Source: a virus
IMG/VR virus record: IMGVR_UViG_3300013132_000028
Location: 53,838 to 117,837 of that record
Length of the DNA stretch: 64,000 nucleotides
Direction: 5' to 3' (one strand)
Part shown: positions 32,532 to 39,825 of the stretch, piece after piece
How the letters are laid out: every line of letters starts with the position of its first letter
Position numbering within the stretch: the first letter of the stretch is position 1
Program-made: the position numbers and the translations under genes
Notes under the pieces: model-generated
Told to the model about the DNA's origin: nothing
Seen by the model: only the letters and a program-made list of their open reading frames with translations
Database searches by the model: none

Positions 32532-34294
32532 TTTGCCAGCAATTTACTCGCCGCCATGCCAATCTGCTTTGAGACGTACTCCACCTCAGAGGTTTCATCA
32601 GTCTTGATGACTACGCCGTCTGCAATTTCGGCGTATGTGCGCGAGGAACTGTGATGTGTAAACGGTACCCAGAGTACGGCGACGCCGGCACTCTTGCAGG
32701 CGTTCATCCACTTGGCGGTGTGTTGGCGCTCTTCTGGAGTGTACTCACCGTCGCTTACGACGACGAGCATGCGTGCACCTGAGCCGTGCAGAAGGTTGAG
32801 TGCGCCATCGAGTGCCTTGAATGCTTTGTCGAACTTCTCAGTTCCGTCGTGCGCGGTGTAGACGTTTACTTCGTACTCTCTTGCGAGTGGTTTGCTCGTG
32901 TAGAACACGTCGTTGCCATAGTACACCTGGGCATAGCGACCCTGCACGCGGTGTGCAGCCTCGCTCATTACCCACGCAGTGGTTGCCATTGGCTGCATCG
33001 CTGAGTCCATAGAGCCAGAGATGTCTACCATTACACCTACTGAAAGCGTTGGGTCATCTGTGTGCTTGCGTGTGGTCTTGCGCCAAGGAGTGACTGGCGT
33101 ACGTACACCTACAGACTTTTGAGCAGCACCCTGCACTACTGTGCGAGTGTGTAGACGTCCTGGAGGCAACTGCGAAGCGGAGACAGTGATGTCGCGCTCG
33201 CGGTACTTTGCCTTTTCTAGGGCGTTGCCAATTAGAACTGCTGCTGCTCGTTCCTGTGGAGTCGGTGGACGATGTGTTGCTAGGCGTGAAGATGTCTCTG
33301 AGGCACCAGGACCACTTGACTTGCCAAATACCTTGTTGTAAGTATCTTTGTGGTCTTGCTGCTCGGCTGAGGCTCGGTAGCGTTCAGCGACTGCCTGACG
33401 ACGTGCTTCTTCGTCCTGGGCGTCGTGAATGTCACCAGTGACACCTACTGCTACGCAGTCGGCTGCTTCTGCCAATGCTTCAGTCAGTGCTTCAATTAAA
33501 CCTTTGCTAGGTGCGTCGTTCAAGGTCTCGCCGTGCTCTTGTGCTGCGTCTTTTAGAATGTCTAGCCACTCGTCTACGAGAGGATACAACGCAGTGATGT
33601 CTTTGTCGTCTGTGTGTGCGCGAGTCTTGTTTAGAATTTCGCGAAGGCGAGAAACTCGGTCGTCGCCGAGCCAGTCACTGCATACGTCGAAGACAGCCTG
33701 TACGTCACGTTGGTCGAGAATACCTGCGTCGACTCTAGAGTGTACGAGAGCGACAAGCATACCTGCACTTCTAGTTGTAGAGTTCTTTGTGAACTGTTCG
33801 GCTGCGTCGTCAATCGCAATTTCGAGCGCACTTGCACGGAGGAAGTTAACGTACTCGGGCGCGATTGTAAGGGCGCGAGACTCGACTCTGGACTCTTCGA
33901 ACAGGACGAGTGTCTGGTGCTGGGATTCATTAAGGTCATCTGCTGCTTTCGCTAGGTCCCACAGGGAGTATCGTGCGTGCATTGCCTCGTGGAAGATACA
34001 GCCTGTGGCTTTTGGCCACTCGTACTGAGTGCTCTTGTCGAGCAGTGAGCCAATATCTCCTGGCTTGACATAGGGGGTGAATGCCATTGGAATGCTTACT
34101 TCAACCTCTGCAGTAGCAGGGGTGAAGAATGCGGCGGTCTGTCCGCCGGCGCCGGGGCCAACGAAGGCAACGATGTCCGAGCGGTTGGACCAGGTGTTTA
34201 CCAGTTCAGAAATCTCTCGACTGAGAGGCAGCCACTCGGGAGGAGTGCTAGCTTTCCGACCAAGCACACCGGGTGTGTAGTCTACGTGGTTCAT
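32504..34294 (-). CDS. VWA-domain metallopeptidase-like protein (CobT-like partner of AAA+ ATPase)
   Basis: 596 residues. The N-terminal region has FHEAMHARYS at about 104-113, a HE-x2-H-like motif that could bind metal. The middle is charged and helical. The C-terminal 200 residues form a von Willebrand A domain with an intact MIDAS: MVDISGSM (DxSxS), a central Thr region and VVVSDGEYTP. This order (helical, acidic linker, VWA) resembles CobT-type or other MoxR-associated VWA proteins. With the AAA+ gene immediately upstream it would form a two-component ATP-driven remodelling or metal-insertion machine. Such pairs recur in actinophages; the substrate is unknown. Confidence 0.75.
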   Translation of the reverse strand: MNHVDYTPGVLGRKASTPPEWLPLSREISELVNTWSNRSDIVAFVGPGAGGQTAAFFTPATAEVEVSIPMAFTPYVKPGDIGSLLDKSTQYEWPKATGCIFHEAMHARYSLWDLAKAADDLNESQHQTLVLFEESRVESRALTIAPEYVNFLRASALEIAIDDAAEQFTKNSTTRSAGMLVALVHSRVDAGILDQRDVQAVFDVCSDWLGDDRVSRLREILNKTRAHTDDKDITALYPLVDEWLDILKDAAQEHGETLNDAPSKGLIEALTEALAEAADCVAVGVTGDIHDAQDEEARRQAVAERYRASAEQQDHKDTYNKVFGKSSGPGASETSSRLATHRPPTPQERAAAVLIGNALEKAKYRERDITVSASQLPPGRLHTRTVVQGAAQKSVGVRTPVTPWRKTTRKHTDDPTLSVGVMVDISGSMDSAMQPMATTAWVMSEAAHRVQGRYAQVYYGNDVFYTSKPLAREYEVNVYTAHDGTEKFDKAFKALDGALNLLHGSGARMLVVVSDGEYTPEERQHTAKWMNACKSAGVAVLWVPFTHHSSSRTYAEIADGVVIKTDETSEVEYVSKQIGMAASKLLAKIGVKNSAA

Positions 34295-34335
34295 GTCTTG
34301 TGTCCTCTTCTCTTAGGGTTTAGACTCTTGAATGT

Positions 34336-34364
34336 ATTATATCGTGTTTGGGTCTAGAAGTAAA
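34336..34364 (-). promoter_or_regulatory. Promoter (TTTACT-17-TATAAT) for the VWA gene
   Basis: TATAAT at 34341-34336 and TTTACT at 34364-34359. The VWA gene thus has its own promoter as well as possible read-through from the AAA+ gene. Confidence 0.8.
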
Positions 34365-34373
34365 GTTAGGGGG

Positions 34374-34408
34374 TGGAGAGGGAGGTGACCCAGTACCTCC
34401 CCCTCCTC
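34374..34408 (-). terminator. Possible terminator between AAA+ and VWA genes
   Basis: On the minus strand GGGAGGT-ACTGGGTC-ACCTCCC forms a strong hairpin 14 nt after the AAA+ stop; it is followed by TCTCC rather than a T-run, so it may only attenuate. Confidence 0.5.
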
Positions 34409-34421
34409 CAGCAACGAAGAG

Positions 34422-35492
34422 TTAAATCTTCGCTGGTCGGCACTCCTCACCGTAGACTCGACCTAACACGTCCGCAACGACGGCGCGGTCGTGCTCGGGA
34501 GCACTTGCGATGAGGTTCGCTAGTGCGAACTTTGTGCCGAACTTTGTTGAGATGTCACGGAAGGCGAGGAGTTCTCGCATCTGAGGTGCCCATGACACTT
34601 CACTTGATTGTTGTTTGCGTGCAAGATTTTGCGCCGCATTAACTAGTTGTACCGGTGTACCCAGTTTACGTGCAAGCGTCCAGTCTGTGGTCATCTCTGA
34701 CTGCAGACGAAAGCGAGACACGAGCGCTTCAGAGAGACGAACTCCCGGAGCGTTTGGGTTTGTCGCAGCGACGACGAAGAAGTTTTCCTTCACCTTTATT
34801 GCGCCGCGGTCTGGGTTTGCGGTTATCAGCAACTCGGTACGACCGTCCATGATTCCGTAAACACCGGCCATGACCTTAGGGTCAATCAGACCTACTTCGT
34901 CGATGAAGAAGACTGAGTCGTTTTCGAGTGCACGAACGAGTGGTCCATCAACCCATCTGAATGAGTCTTTGTCTTGTACGTAGCCACCAATGAAGTCAGA
35001 AAGTTCTGTGTCACCGGTACCAAGTACGGTTTCAATACCACCTGGTTCGCTGGAGAATGCTGCTTCTAGCAGAGCGGTTTTGCCGCAGCCAGGAGCACCA
35101 TAGAGCAGAGTGTGAAGTTTACTTGCACGAGCTTCACGAAGTACCATTACGTCGTCGTGCTCACCCCACTTGCGTGTGTAGTAGTCCTCACCATTAGGGC
35201 GAGTGTACTTTGTTGCTCCAGCAAGAGAGTCTACTTCGTTTTCCATTGCACTCTCTTTCTTTGAAGCAATAACAGTGTTGGCACGTATAACTACTCTACC
35301 AGAGTCTGAGACTAGAGAGTCGAGTATACTTTTGCCAGCAGGATACGCTTGTTGTACTACTGTCAACCCAAGCAGAGAAGCCACAGTGTCTGAGGTTCCT
35401 ACTCCTGCCTTGAGTGACACCAAACTTGTGGCGCATACGCCAAGTTTGTCTTCGTACCTGGAAGTCCAGGGATTAGATGATGTTGTAGTCAC
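34422..35492 (-). CDS. MoxR/CobS-type AAA+ ATPase
   Basis: 356 residues. Walker A GAPGCGKTALLEAAF at about 134-148, Walker B VFFIDEVGLIDP at about 192-203, sensor 1 VVAATNPNAPG and an arginine-finger stretch ALVSRFRLQ are all present. The helix-2-insert-like GYVQDKDSFRWVDGPL is typical of MoxR/CobS ATPases. Together with the adjacent VWA protein this predicts an ATP-dependent chaperone or chelatase-like complex. The N-terminal 90 residues are a separate helical segment. The start at 35492 lies near CGACGTGACTACA; the ribosome site is weak, and the upstream gene ends 10 nt away. Confidence 0.85.
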   Translation of the reverse strand: MTTTSSNPWTSRYEDKLGVCATSLVSLKAGVGTSDTVASLLGLTVVQQAYPAGKSILDSLVSDSGRVVIRANTVIASKKESAMENEVDSLAGATKYTRPNGEDYYTRKWGEHDDVMVLREARASKLHTLLYGAPGCGKTALLEAAFSSEPGGIETVLGTGDTELSDFIGGYVQDKDSFRWVDGPLVRALENDSVFFIDEVGLIDPKVMAGVYGIMDGRTELLITANPDRGAIKVKENFFVVAATNPNAPGVRLSEALVSRFRLQSEMTTDWTLARKLGTPVQLVNAAQNLARKQQSSEVSWAPQMRELLAFRDISTKFGTKFALANLIASAPEHDRAVVADVLGRVYGEECRPAKI

Positions 35493-35501
35493 GTCGGCTC
35501 C

Positions 35502-35981
35502 TTACGCTGCAGGTACCGCGTCGGCAGGGAATCCGGCTTTTAGGCGGCACTGCTGCATACGGTACATAAGTTTGTAGGGAGTCTTACCTTTTGCGATGTC
35601 ATCTAGGTCTACTTGAGAGACCTCCATCACGAGTGGCTTTTGACGCAGTGTCCAGTGTTGAATGACTATTGCGTCAAATAGCGGATTTGCGTAGTCAAGA
35701 CGCATATATGCCTTTTGACCCCAGGTGGTTTCGTCGAGTTCTACAACTTCACCACTGAGTGCGTCTGCTACTATCTTTTCGTTTGTAGCAGTGACCTTCC
35801 ACTGCTTTTTGCCTTCGCCAGGTTTCATACGTCGGCGGTACAGGTGCGTCTGAACGAGCACACCTTCGCTGTTGTAGCCATCAGGTGTTATCAGCACCTG
35901 CTGGACTGCAAAGCCAGTGTCGTACGGCTTCTCGTACTCTAGGTAGAGAGCCAGACCCTGGACATGAGCTTTTTTGTCCAT
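35502..35981 (-). CDS. Hypothetical protein upstream of the AAA+ gene
   Basis: 159 residues: MDKKAHVQGLALYLEYEKPY, VLVQTHLYRRRMKPGEGKKQ, ETTWGQKAYMRLDYANPLFD. Beta-rich with a short C-terminal helix. ACGAAAGGACAAA is the ribosome site. As first gene of the AAA+/VWA transcript it is a candidate partner of that pair. No family recognised. Confidence 0.6.
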   Translation of the reverse strand: MDKKAHVQGLALYLEYEKPYDTGFAVQQVLITPDGYNSEGVLVQTHLYRRRMKPGEGKKQWKVTATNEKIVADALSGEVVELDETTWGQKAYMRLDYANPLFDAIVIQHWTLRQKPLVMEVSQVDLDDIAKGKTPYKLMYRMQQCRLKAGFPADAVPAA

Positions 35982-36028
35982 TTTGTCCTTTCGTCGTTTT
36001 CCACGGCTGGGTTAGCCGCAGTAGTCTT

Positions 36029-36057
36029 ATTATATCGTATTAGGCTGACGTTGTAAA
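36029..36057 (-). promoter_or_regulatory. Promoter (TTTACA-17-TATAAT)
   Basis: TATAAT at 36034-36029, TTTACA at 36057-36052 and ACGTCA in the spacer. A CGGCT/AGCCG hairpin begins at +5. The -35 lies inside the end of the 36040-36234 gene. Confidence 0.85.
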
Positions 36058-36234
36058 GCCAACGTCCTCTGCTATTCCCTTGAGCACTATCTTGTCCACG
36101 ATCTCCTCGTGAATCAGTCTGGCGTCGGCGTCGTGTAGGCTGTTGAACTCTACCTCGTACGCGACCTTGCGCTCAATCTCAGTGGCAATGCGCTTGCGCC
36201 AGTACCACTCTGTCTCTTTGTACTTGCTGCTCAT
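36040..36234 (-). CDS. Small helical protein
   Basis: 64 residues: KYKETEWYWRKRIATEIERK, then EFNSLHDADARLIHEEIVDK. Amphipathic helices, no Cys or membrane span. Its 3' end contains the -35 of the next promoter. Upstream is a strong terminator, so its own promoter is unclear. Confidence 0.5.
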   Translation of the reverse strand: MSSKYKETEWYWRKRIATEIERKVAYEVEFNSLHDADARLIHEEIVDKIVLKGIAEDVGFTTSA

Positions 36235-36267
36235 AGATACTCCAAATTCTGTCGTCGTCGGATTTTA

Positions 36268-36318
36268 GGGTGAAGTCCGGGGGCGGACGTCCTAGTCTGG
36301 AACCCCCGGGACTTCACT
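36268..36318 (-). terminator. Large inverted repeat / terminator after 36329-36670
   Basis: GTGAAGTCCCGGGGG and CCCCCGGACTTCAC arms pair over about 14 positions with one bulge around a 19-nt loop. It sits 10 nt after the stop of the coiled-coil gene, as the GGGGG hairpin does after its paralogue at 26006. Confidence 0.65.
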
Positions 36319-36328
36319 GCTTGCAACC

Positions 36329-36670
36329 TTAGGCCTTGAGGGTCTTAAGGTATGAGTAAGGATTTGGCTTTGTGACTTTTGCGACAATCTCTGGCGCAAC
36401 TAGCTCACTAAGCAACTTGCGGTCAATGTTGCTTGAATCGACGTGTTGGACAACTACTCGAGTGACGCCATTGACGCTTGCTGCGTCTGCATCACCAATT
36501 CGCGCTTTGAGCGCTTTTGTCACTTCGTCTTTTTCGGCTTCGTAAATTGAAAGCTGCTTGCGAGCGTTTTCTAGTCGCTCGACCAGCGCAGCACCTGCAC
36601 CGTCAAGTTCAACAGTTGAGACAGTACGAGACACGGTCGTGCTCGTGGTCACAATGGTTGGCTTATCCAC
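36329..36670 (-). CDS. Coiled-coil protein, paralogue of 26006-26335
   Basis: 113 residues from a GTG at 36670 with GGAG 6 nt before it. LVERLENARKQLSIYEAEKD, then ALKARIGDADAASVNGVTRV, SSNIDRKLLSE and PYSYLKTLKA line up with the 26006-26335 protein. Both paralogues have a strong promoter and a strong terminator, i.e. both are single-gene units. Role unknown. Confidence 0.65.
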   Translation of the reverse strand: MDKPTIVTTSTTVSRTVSTVELDGAGAALVERLENARKQLSIYEAEKDEVTKALKARIGDADAASVNGVTRVVVQHVDSSNIDRKLLSELVAPEIVAKVTKPNPYSYLKTLKA

Positions 36671-36728
36671 TTTTTCTCCTCTCCGTGTTCCGGGGTCAAA
36701 CTCTCTTTTGTTTTGACCTTATGAATGT

Positions 36729-36757
36729 ATTATACCGTAGGGCAGCGACAAACCTTA
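36729..36757 (-). promoter_or_regulatory. TATAAT promoter with weak -35
   Basis: TATAAT at 36734-36729 and TTGTCG in the spacer, but AAGGTT at the -35. Hairpin GGTCAAA/TTTGACC from +5. Confidence 0.75.
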
Positions 36758-37036
36758 AATGGGCTCTCCTACGTCTGGTCCCTTGTACTCTGGGTGCATA
36801 CTCCAGAATGTCTCCATATCCCAGTTTGTGTCTGTTCCACAGGAGGGGCAGTAGTCTGGCCATACGTCGTCTGGGTCAGACGTGTCTAGTTGCACGGTCT
36901 GTGGACCGCACGTGCCAAACTTGGACCCGATCTCGTTGAGGAGGTTTGGGCGAAACATAATTGCAAATCTCTCTAGGGGGGTTAGGCCCGACCACGGAGT
37001 GGCCGGACCCTTACACCAGATAGTCGCCTGGGTCAT
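36755..37036 (-). CDS. Small zinc-ribbon-like protein
   Basis: 93 residues from ATG 37036, two bases after the upstream stop. FRPNLLNEIGSKFG precedes CPSCGTDTNW; other Cys at CKGP and TCGP could complete a zinc site. Function unknown. Confidence 0.55.
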   Translation of the reverse strand: MTQATIWCKGPATPWSGLTPLERFAIMFRPNLLNEIGSKFGTCGPQTVQLDTSDPDDVWPDYCPSCGTDTNWDMETFWSMHPEYKGPDVGEPI

Positions 37037-37038
37037 CG

Positions 37039-37221
37039 TTAATCGGCAATCTCTGCGTCGGGAAACCACTTCAGCATAGTTTGAAGTAAATGGTTGTAGT
37101 CGCCCGCAGTCATCTCTGCAGTGAACGCTGAGACTTCGTCTCCGCGTCCCGTACGCTCCAACTCACGGCGGCCAGCGCCGATAATTGCAAAAGCGTTTCC
37201 ATCAGTTAGCATAATTGGCAT
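37039..37221 (-). CDS. MPIMLTDG-type conserved phage protein
   Basis: 60 residues: MPIMLTDGNAFAIIGAGRRE, AFTAEMTAGDYNHLLQTMLK. I recognise this as a short conserved phage and plasmid protein, often in early regions, without known function. AAAGGACAAGC ribosome site. Its mRNA has the 80-nt structured leader at 37245-37324. Confidence 0.7.
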   Translation of the reverse strand: MPIMLTDGNAFAIIGAGRRELERTGRGDEVSAFTAEMTAGDYNHLLQTMLKWFPDAEIAD

Positions 37222-37244
37222 TGCTTGTCCTTTCGTCGTTGTGT

Positions 37245-37324
37245 GTAGTCGGAACGAGATTCTTAGTTTTCCACCGCGGTGGTCTTCATCTCTATTCGGC
37301 GCCCTAAGGGTTTCCGCCGACTAC
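37245..37324 (-). ncRNA. Structured 5' leader (80 nt)
   Basis: GTAGTCGG at 37324-37317 pairs with CCGACTAC at 37252-37245. Inside are CGGCG/CGCCG and the palindrome CCACCGCGGTGG, giving a three-way-junction-like fold. The first paired base is predicted +1 (37324). Only 24 nt separate it from the start codon. Class not recognised. Confidence 0.55.
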
Positions 37325-37330
37325 TGAACT

Positions 37331-37359
37331 ATTATACCACAGGGCAGTGACGTTTCTAT
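37331..37359 (-). promoter_or_regulatory. TATAAT promoter with ACGTCA spacer block, poor -35
   Basis: TATAAT at 37336-37331; no good hexamer at -35; ACGTCA retained in the spacer. The stop of the 37356-37559 gene overlaps the -35 position. Confidence 0.75.
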
Positions 37360-37559
37360 AACTCCTCAAGCACTGAGACGCCGAAGTCAAGTTGAATTCC
37401 GCGGTTGCGCTCTTCTGCGTCTGGCAGGTCTGAGATGTTCATCTCTTCGTCTTGGCACTTCTCAAGAAGTTCTTCAGCGTGAGCAAAGTTCTCAGCGGTG
37501 AACCACACCTGGTTCATTGAGACTTCGTCAAACCTAAATGAGTACCTTGGCACAATCAC
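37356..37559 (-). CDS. Small acidic protein
   Basis: About 65-67 residues; GTG codons at 37559 and 37553 are both possible, the second having better spacing to AAGGAG. VWFTAENFAHAEELLEKCQD suggests a small beta-alpha fold; acidic overall. Function unknown. Confidence 0.55.
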   Translation of the reverse strand: MIVPRYSFRFDEVSMNQVWFTAENFAHAEELLEKCQDEEMNISDLPDAEERNRGIQLDFGVSVLEEL

Positions 37560-37581
37560 TCCTTTCTAGTTGAGTAATTGT

Positions 37582-37587
37582 ATTATA
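37582..37587 (-). promoter_or_regulatory. TATAAT promoter for 37356-37559
   Basis: TATAAT at 37587-37582 with AACGTCG in the spacer; weak -35. Same arrangement as sister promoters. Confidence 0.7.
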
Positions 37588-37603
37588 CCATAGGGGAGCG
37601 ACG

Positions 37604-37879
37604 TTATGGAACTCTGGTGCCCGGTGCGTCGCAAAGAGTACGGCGAACGTGTTTCCAGCAAAGACGCTTCAGTCCGTCCGCACCGGTGACCACGCCGAGG
37701 AACTGCGCGTTGGCAGGCATGTTCATCCAAGCCGGTGGTTCTACCCAGTTCGGTGAGCTGGCCGTGATTGGAGTTTTCTTCGGCGGAGGAGTGCAGGTCT
37801 TGCAGGTGGCCGCGGAAACCGGGTGCATCGGGCCGAATATGGCCAGGACTGCGAGGACCGCGATGGATCGGGCTTTCAC
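37604..37879 (-). CDS. Secreted Cys-containing small protein
   Basis: 91 residues from GTG 37879 (GTGA overlap). A signal peptide, MKARSIAVLAVLAIFGPMHP, ends near VSAA, and the mature part has CKTC and later C-x9-C pairs, with a Pro-rich linker. Exported or surface-displayed during infection; a superinfection or envelope role is possible. Function unknown. Confidence 0.6.
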   Translation of the reverse strand: MKARSIAVLAVLAIFGPMHPVSAATCKTCTPPPKKTPITASSPNWVEPPAWMNMPANAQFLGVVTGADGLKRLCWKHVRRTLCDAPGTRVP

Positions 37880-38115
37880 AGCATGCCCGCCTTAATCAGG
37901 ATTTCCGTGGACGTGCCGAACGTGGCGACCCACTCCTGTGCTCTTTCTCTTGCAGCCTGTAGGTTGTCTACCGCTGTATCTTCAAACGTGTATAGGTGCT
38001 TTACCGGGACGCCGCTCTCGAGCTTCCATACTTCAAACTTCGTCGAGCCGTCCCAGCATACGAAGAGATGACGGTTCCGCGTCACGACCTCGCCGTGGTT
38101 GGTTTTCTGTGGCAT
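37876..38115 (-). CDS. Hypothetical protein
   Basis: 79 residues: HLFVCWDGSTKFEVWKLESG, then helix NLQAARERAQEWVATFG. AAAGGAAAG ribosome site. First gene after the tRNA-linked promoter at 38148. Confidence 0.55.
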   Translation of the reverse strand: MPQKTNHGEVVTRNRHLFVCWDGSTKFEVWKLESGVPVKHLYTFEDTAVDNLQAARERAQEWVATFGTSTEILIKAGML

Positions 38116-38147
38116 TTCTTTCCTTTCGTCGTTTTGTCCTTGGCTCT

Positions 38148-38153
38148 ATTATA
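38148..38153 (-). promoter_or_regulatory. -10 element immediately downstream of tRNA-Pro
   Basis: TATAAT at 38153-38148; the -35 position would fall inside the tRNA-Pro acceptor/T-arm. CTCGTCA in the tRNA 3' half matches the GTC spacer block of sister promoters. Confidence 0.65.
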
Positions 38154-38158
38154 CCGTG

Positions 38159-38232
38159 TCGGGGTGACGAGATTTGAACTCGCGACCTCCTGGTCCCGAA
38201 CCAGGCGCGCTACCAAGCTGCGCCACACCCCG
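38159..38232 (-). tRNA. tRNA-Pro (anticodon CGG)
   Basis: Minus-strand cloverleaf: acceptor CGGGGTG/CACCCCG, D arm GGCGCAGCTTGGTAGCGC, anticodon stem CCTGG/CCAGG with loop TTCGGGA (anticodon CGG, reads CCG) and T arm TCGCGAGTTCAAATCTCG-like. No encoded CCA. Confidence 0.95.
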
Positions 38233-38239
38233 CCGGTGC

Positions 38240-39226
38240 CTAGCCTAGGAGGGACCTCAGCTTGTCCTTGAGTGACGCCAGCTCGGAACGTAGTTCCACG
38301 GTGGCCTCCTCGATGAGCTGTGTGACCAGCTGTCCGATCTGCTCGACCCTGGGGTCCAGGCCCGATGCGCCTACGACAGGCCGGTTTCTGTCCGTCTCGC
38401 CTTCGGCTGCCGCCGTGACCATGTTGTTAAACAGCTTGCCGACCGTGCGCGGTGGAACGTGGTCGCCGTGTGCGTACAGCTGGGCGAACCGACCAGCCGG
38501 ACCGCCGTTGCGCAGGATGCGCTCTTCCTCGGTCTCGGTCCTGCTGGACATCGAGCCGGCTTCGATGAGTGCGCTCAGGGCGAGCCGCACCGACCAGTCG
38601 CTGGCCTGTACGCTCTCGGTCCGCAGCGAGAAGAGAACCTCTTCCGCGGTCAGCGGTTGACTGGACTCGAGCATTATTACCTCGATGTAGTCCGCGGTTG
38701 TCTTTGCCGTGCCGCGCTTTGACTTGGCCTTAGCCTGGGCTGCCTTCGCGATTTCGAGCATCCTGGCCGCCGCGTCGGGCCGCATCAGGTCTCCGATAGA
38801 TGTGTTCGAGCTGCCGCTGGAGAACGAGGTGGGCACGTCGACGGTGTCGCGGTTGGTGAAGTGCGGTACCGGGGCCGGCTTGGTCGTGTTCCACTTTTGA
38901 GCGACAAACCAGACTGGCGTCGCGTGGCGCTGCTCGAGCGCAGGATTGTAGACGCACGCCGCGTTGCTGGTCATGCGCAAGTATCTGTAGATGGGTGCTA
39001 TAAAGGCGTCCAGCTCGGCGCGGCGTAGCTCGCCGGCGTACTGGGGCCAAATTTTCGTGCAGACTCCGCGCATCACCAGTTCGCCCTCGAACCCGGACAC
39101 GCCGTCATTGGTGGTCAGTTCCCACTTGTTTACCTGTGCGAAGCGGTGAACCCATTCGTATAGCTCCTTCGCCTGGCTTGCCACCTCGGCGTCGGTCCGT
39201 GCCTCATTGCTTGTTTTTGTTGTCAT
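38240..39226 (-). CDS. Hypothetical protein, possible winged-helix segment
   Basis: 328 residues. N-terminal half: ELYEWVHRFAQVNKWELTTN, MRGVCTKIWPQYAGELRRAE. About 185-265 looks like a winged helix: YIEVIMLESSQPLTAEEVLF, VRLALSALIEAGSMSSRTET. The C-terminus is a Leu/Glu coiled segment (ELASLKDKLRSLLG). Could be a regulatory or replication-associated DNA-binding protein; no family recognised. Ends 8 nt from tRNA-Pro. Confidence 0.6.
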   Translation of the reverse strand: MTTKTSNEARTDAEVASQAKELYEWVHRFAQVNKWELTTNDGVSGFEGELVMRGVCTKIWPQYAGELRRAELDAFIAPIYRYLRMTSNAACVYNPALEQRHATPVWFVAQKWNTTKPAPVPHFTNRDTVDVPTSFSSGSSNTSIGDLMRPDAAARMLEIAKAAQAKAKSKRGTAKTTADYIEVIMLESSQPLTAEEVLFSLRTESVQASDWSVRLALSALIEAGSMSSRTETEEERILRNGGPAGRFAQLYAHGDHVPPRTVGKLFNNMVTAAAEGETDRNRPVVGASGLDPRVEQIGQLVTQLIEEATVELRSELASLKDKLRSLLG

Positions 39227-39311
39227 TTGTCCTTTTTTCGTTTTTGGTATCCCGGGCCCGAGTGGAGCCGGGGTGTGTATTATGTCGTGTATAACTCCAT
39301 AACGGTGCCTT

Positions 39312-39731
39312 TTATTCCCCGAAGGGCAGCTCTGGCTGGAGAGGCTCGGCCTGGGGCTTGGACTCGACCCGTGGCTTGGAATTGAAGTACCAGGAAGTCA
39401 TCGGCTGTATGTGGTTTGGGTACTGAATCCACCAGCAGAATACGAAGGCCCAGGCCAGGCCGGCGAGGAGGCCGGTGGCTATGTAGTTGAACGGGGAGAC
39501 TATCAGGAGCACCGCGCCGACGGCCAGGTACCCGAGGCACCAGTTGTTTTTCCGCAGGGCGAGCGGCCAGGCGATGGCGAACGGCCAGAACAGGACTGCG
39601 AAGACGCCGACCAGCAGGCCCATCCCGAGGGCGGTCTCCTCCTCGACCGTGTACTGCACGTCGACGGCACCGGCCGCCTTCCGCGCGGAAGAGGCGATGT
39701 CGTACAGCAGCAGGCCGGTTATTAGTCCCAT
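39312..39731 (-). CDS. Multi-span membrane protein, leaderless
   Basis: 139 residues from ATG 39731, set by TATAAT exactly 6 nt upstream. Three to four hydrophobic segments (LGMGLLVGVFAVLFWPFAIA, CLGYLAVGAVLLIVSPF, IATGLLAGLAWAFVFCWWI) and a Pro/Glu-rich tail ending PELPFGE. Function unknown. Confidence 0.65.
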   Translation of the reverse strand: MGLITGLLLYDIASSARKAAGAVDVQYTVEEETALGMGLLVGVFAVLFWPFAIAWPLALRKNNWCLGYLAVGAVLLIVSPFNYIATGLLAGLAWAFVFCWWIQYPNHIQPMTSWYFNSKPRVESKPQAEPLQPELPFGE

Positions 39732-39737
39732 ACCTTC

Positions 39738-39766
39738 ATTATACCGCATAGGGGAGAAAATGGACA
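39738..39766 (-). promoter_or_regulatory. Leaderless promoter (TGTCCA-17-TATAAT)
   Basis: TATAAT at 39743-39738 and TGTCCA at 39766-39761; predicted +1 at 39731 is the A of ATG. Confidence 0.75.
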
Positions 39767-39810
39767 GGGGCCCGCCGCCGGTTTCCTATGCCCGGCGAAC
39801 AGGCCCCTGC
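39761..39810 (-). terminator. GC-rich terminator-like hairpin after the HTH gene
   Basis: CAGGGGCC and GGCCCCTG arms with an inner CGCCGG/CCGGCG pair; 16 nt after the stop of 39826-40014. Its lower arm overlaps the -35 of the next promoter. Confidence 0.6.
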
Positions 39811-39825
39811 TTCTGGTTTGGTTTG

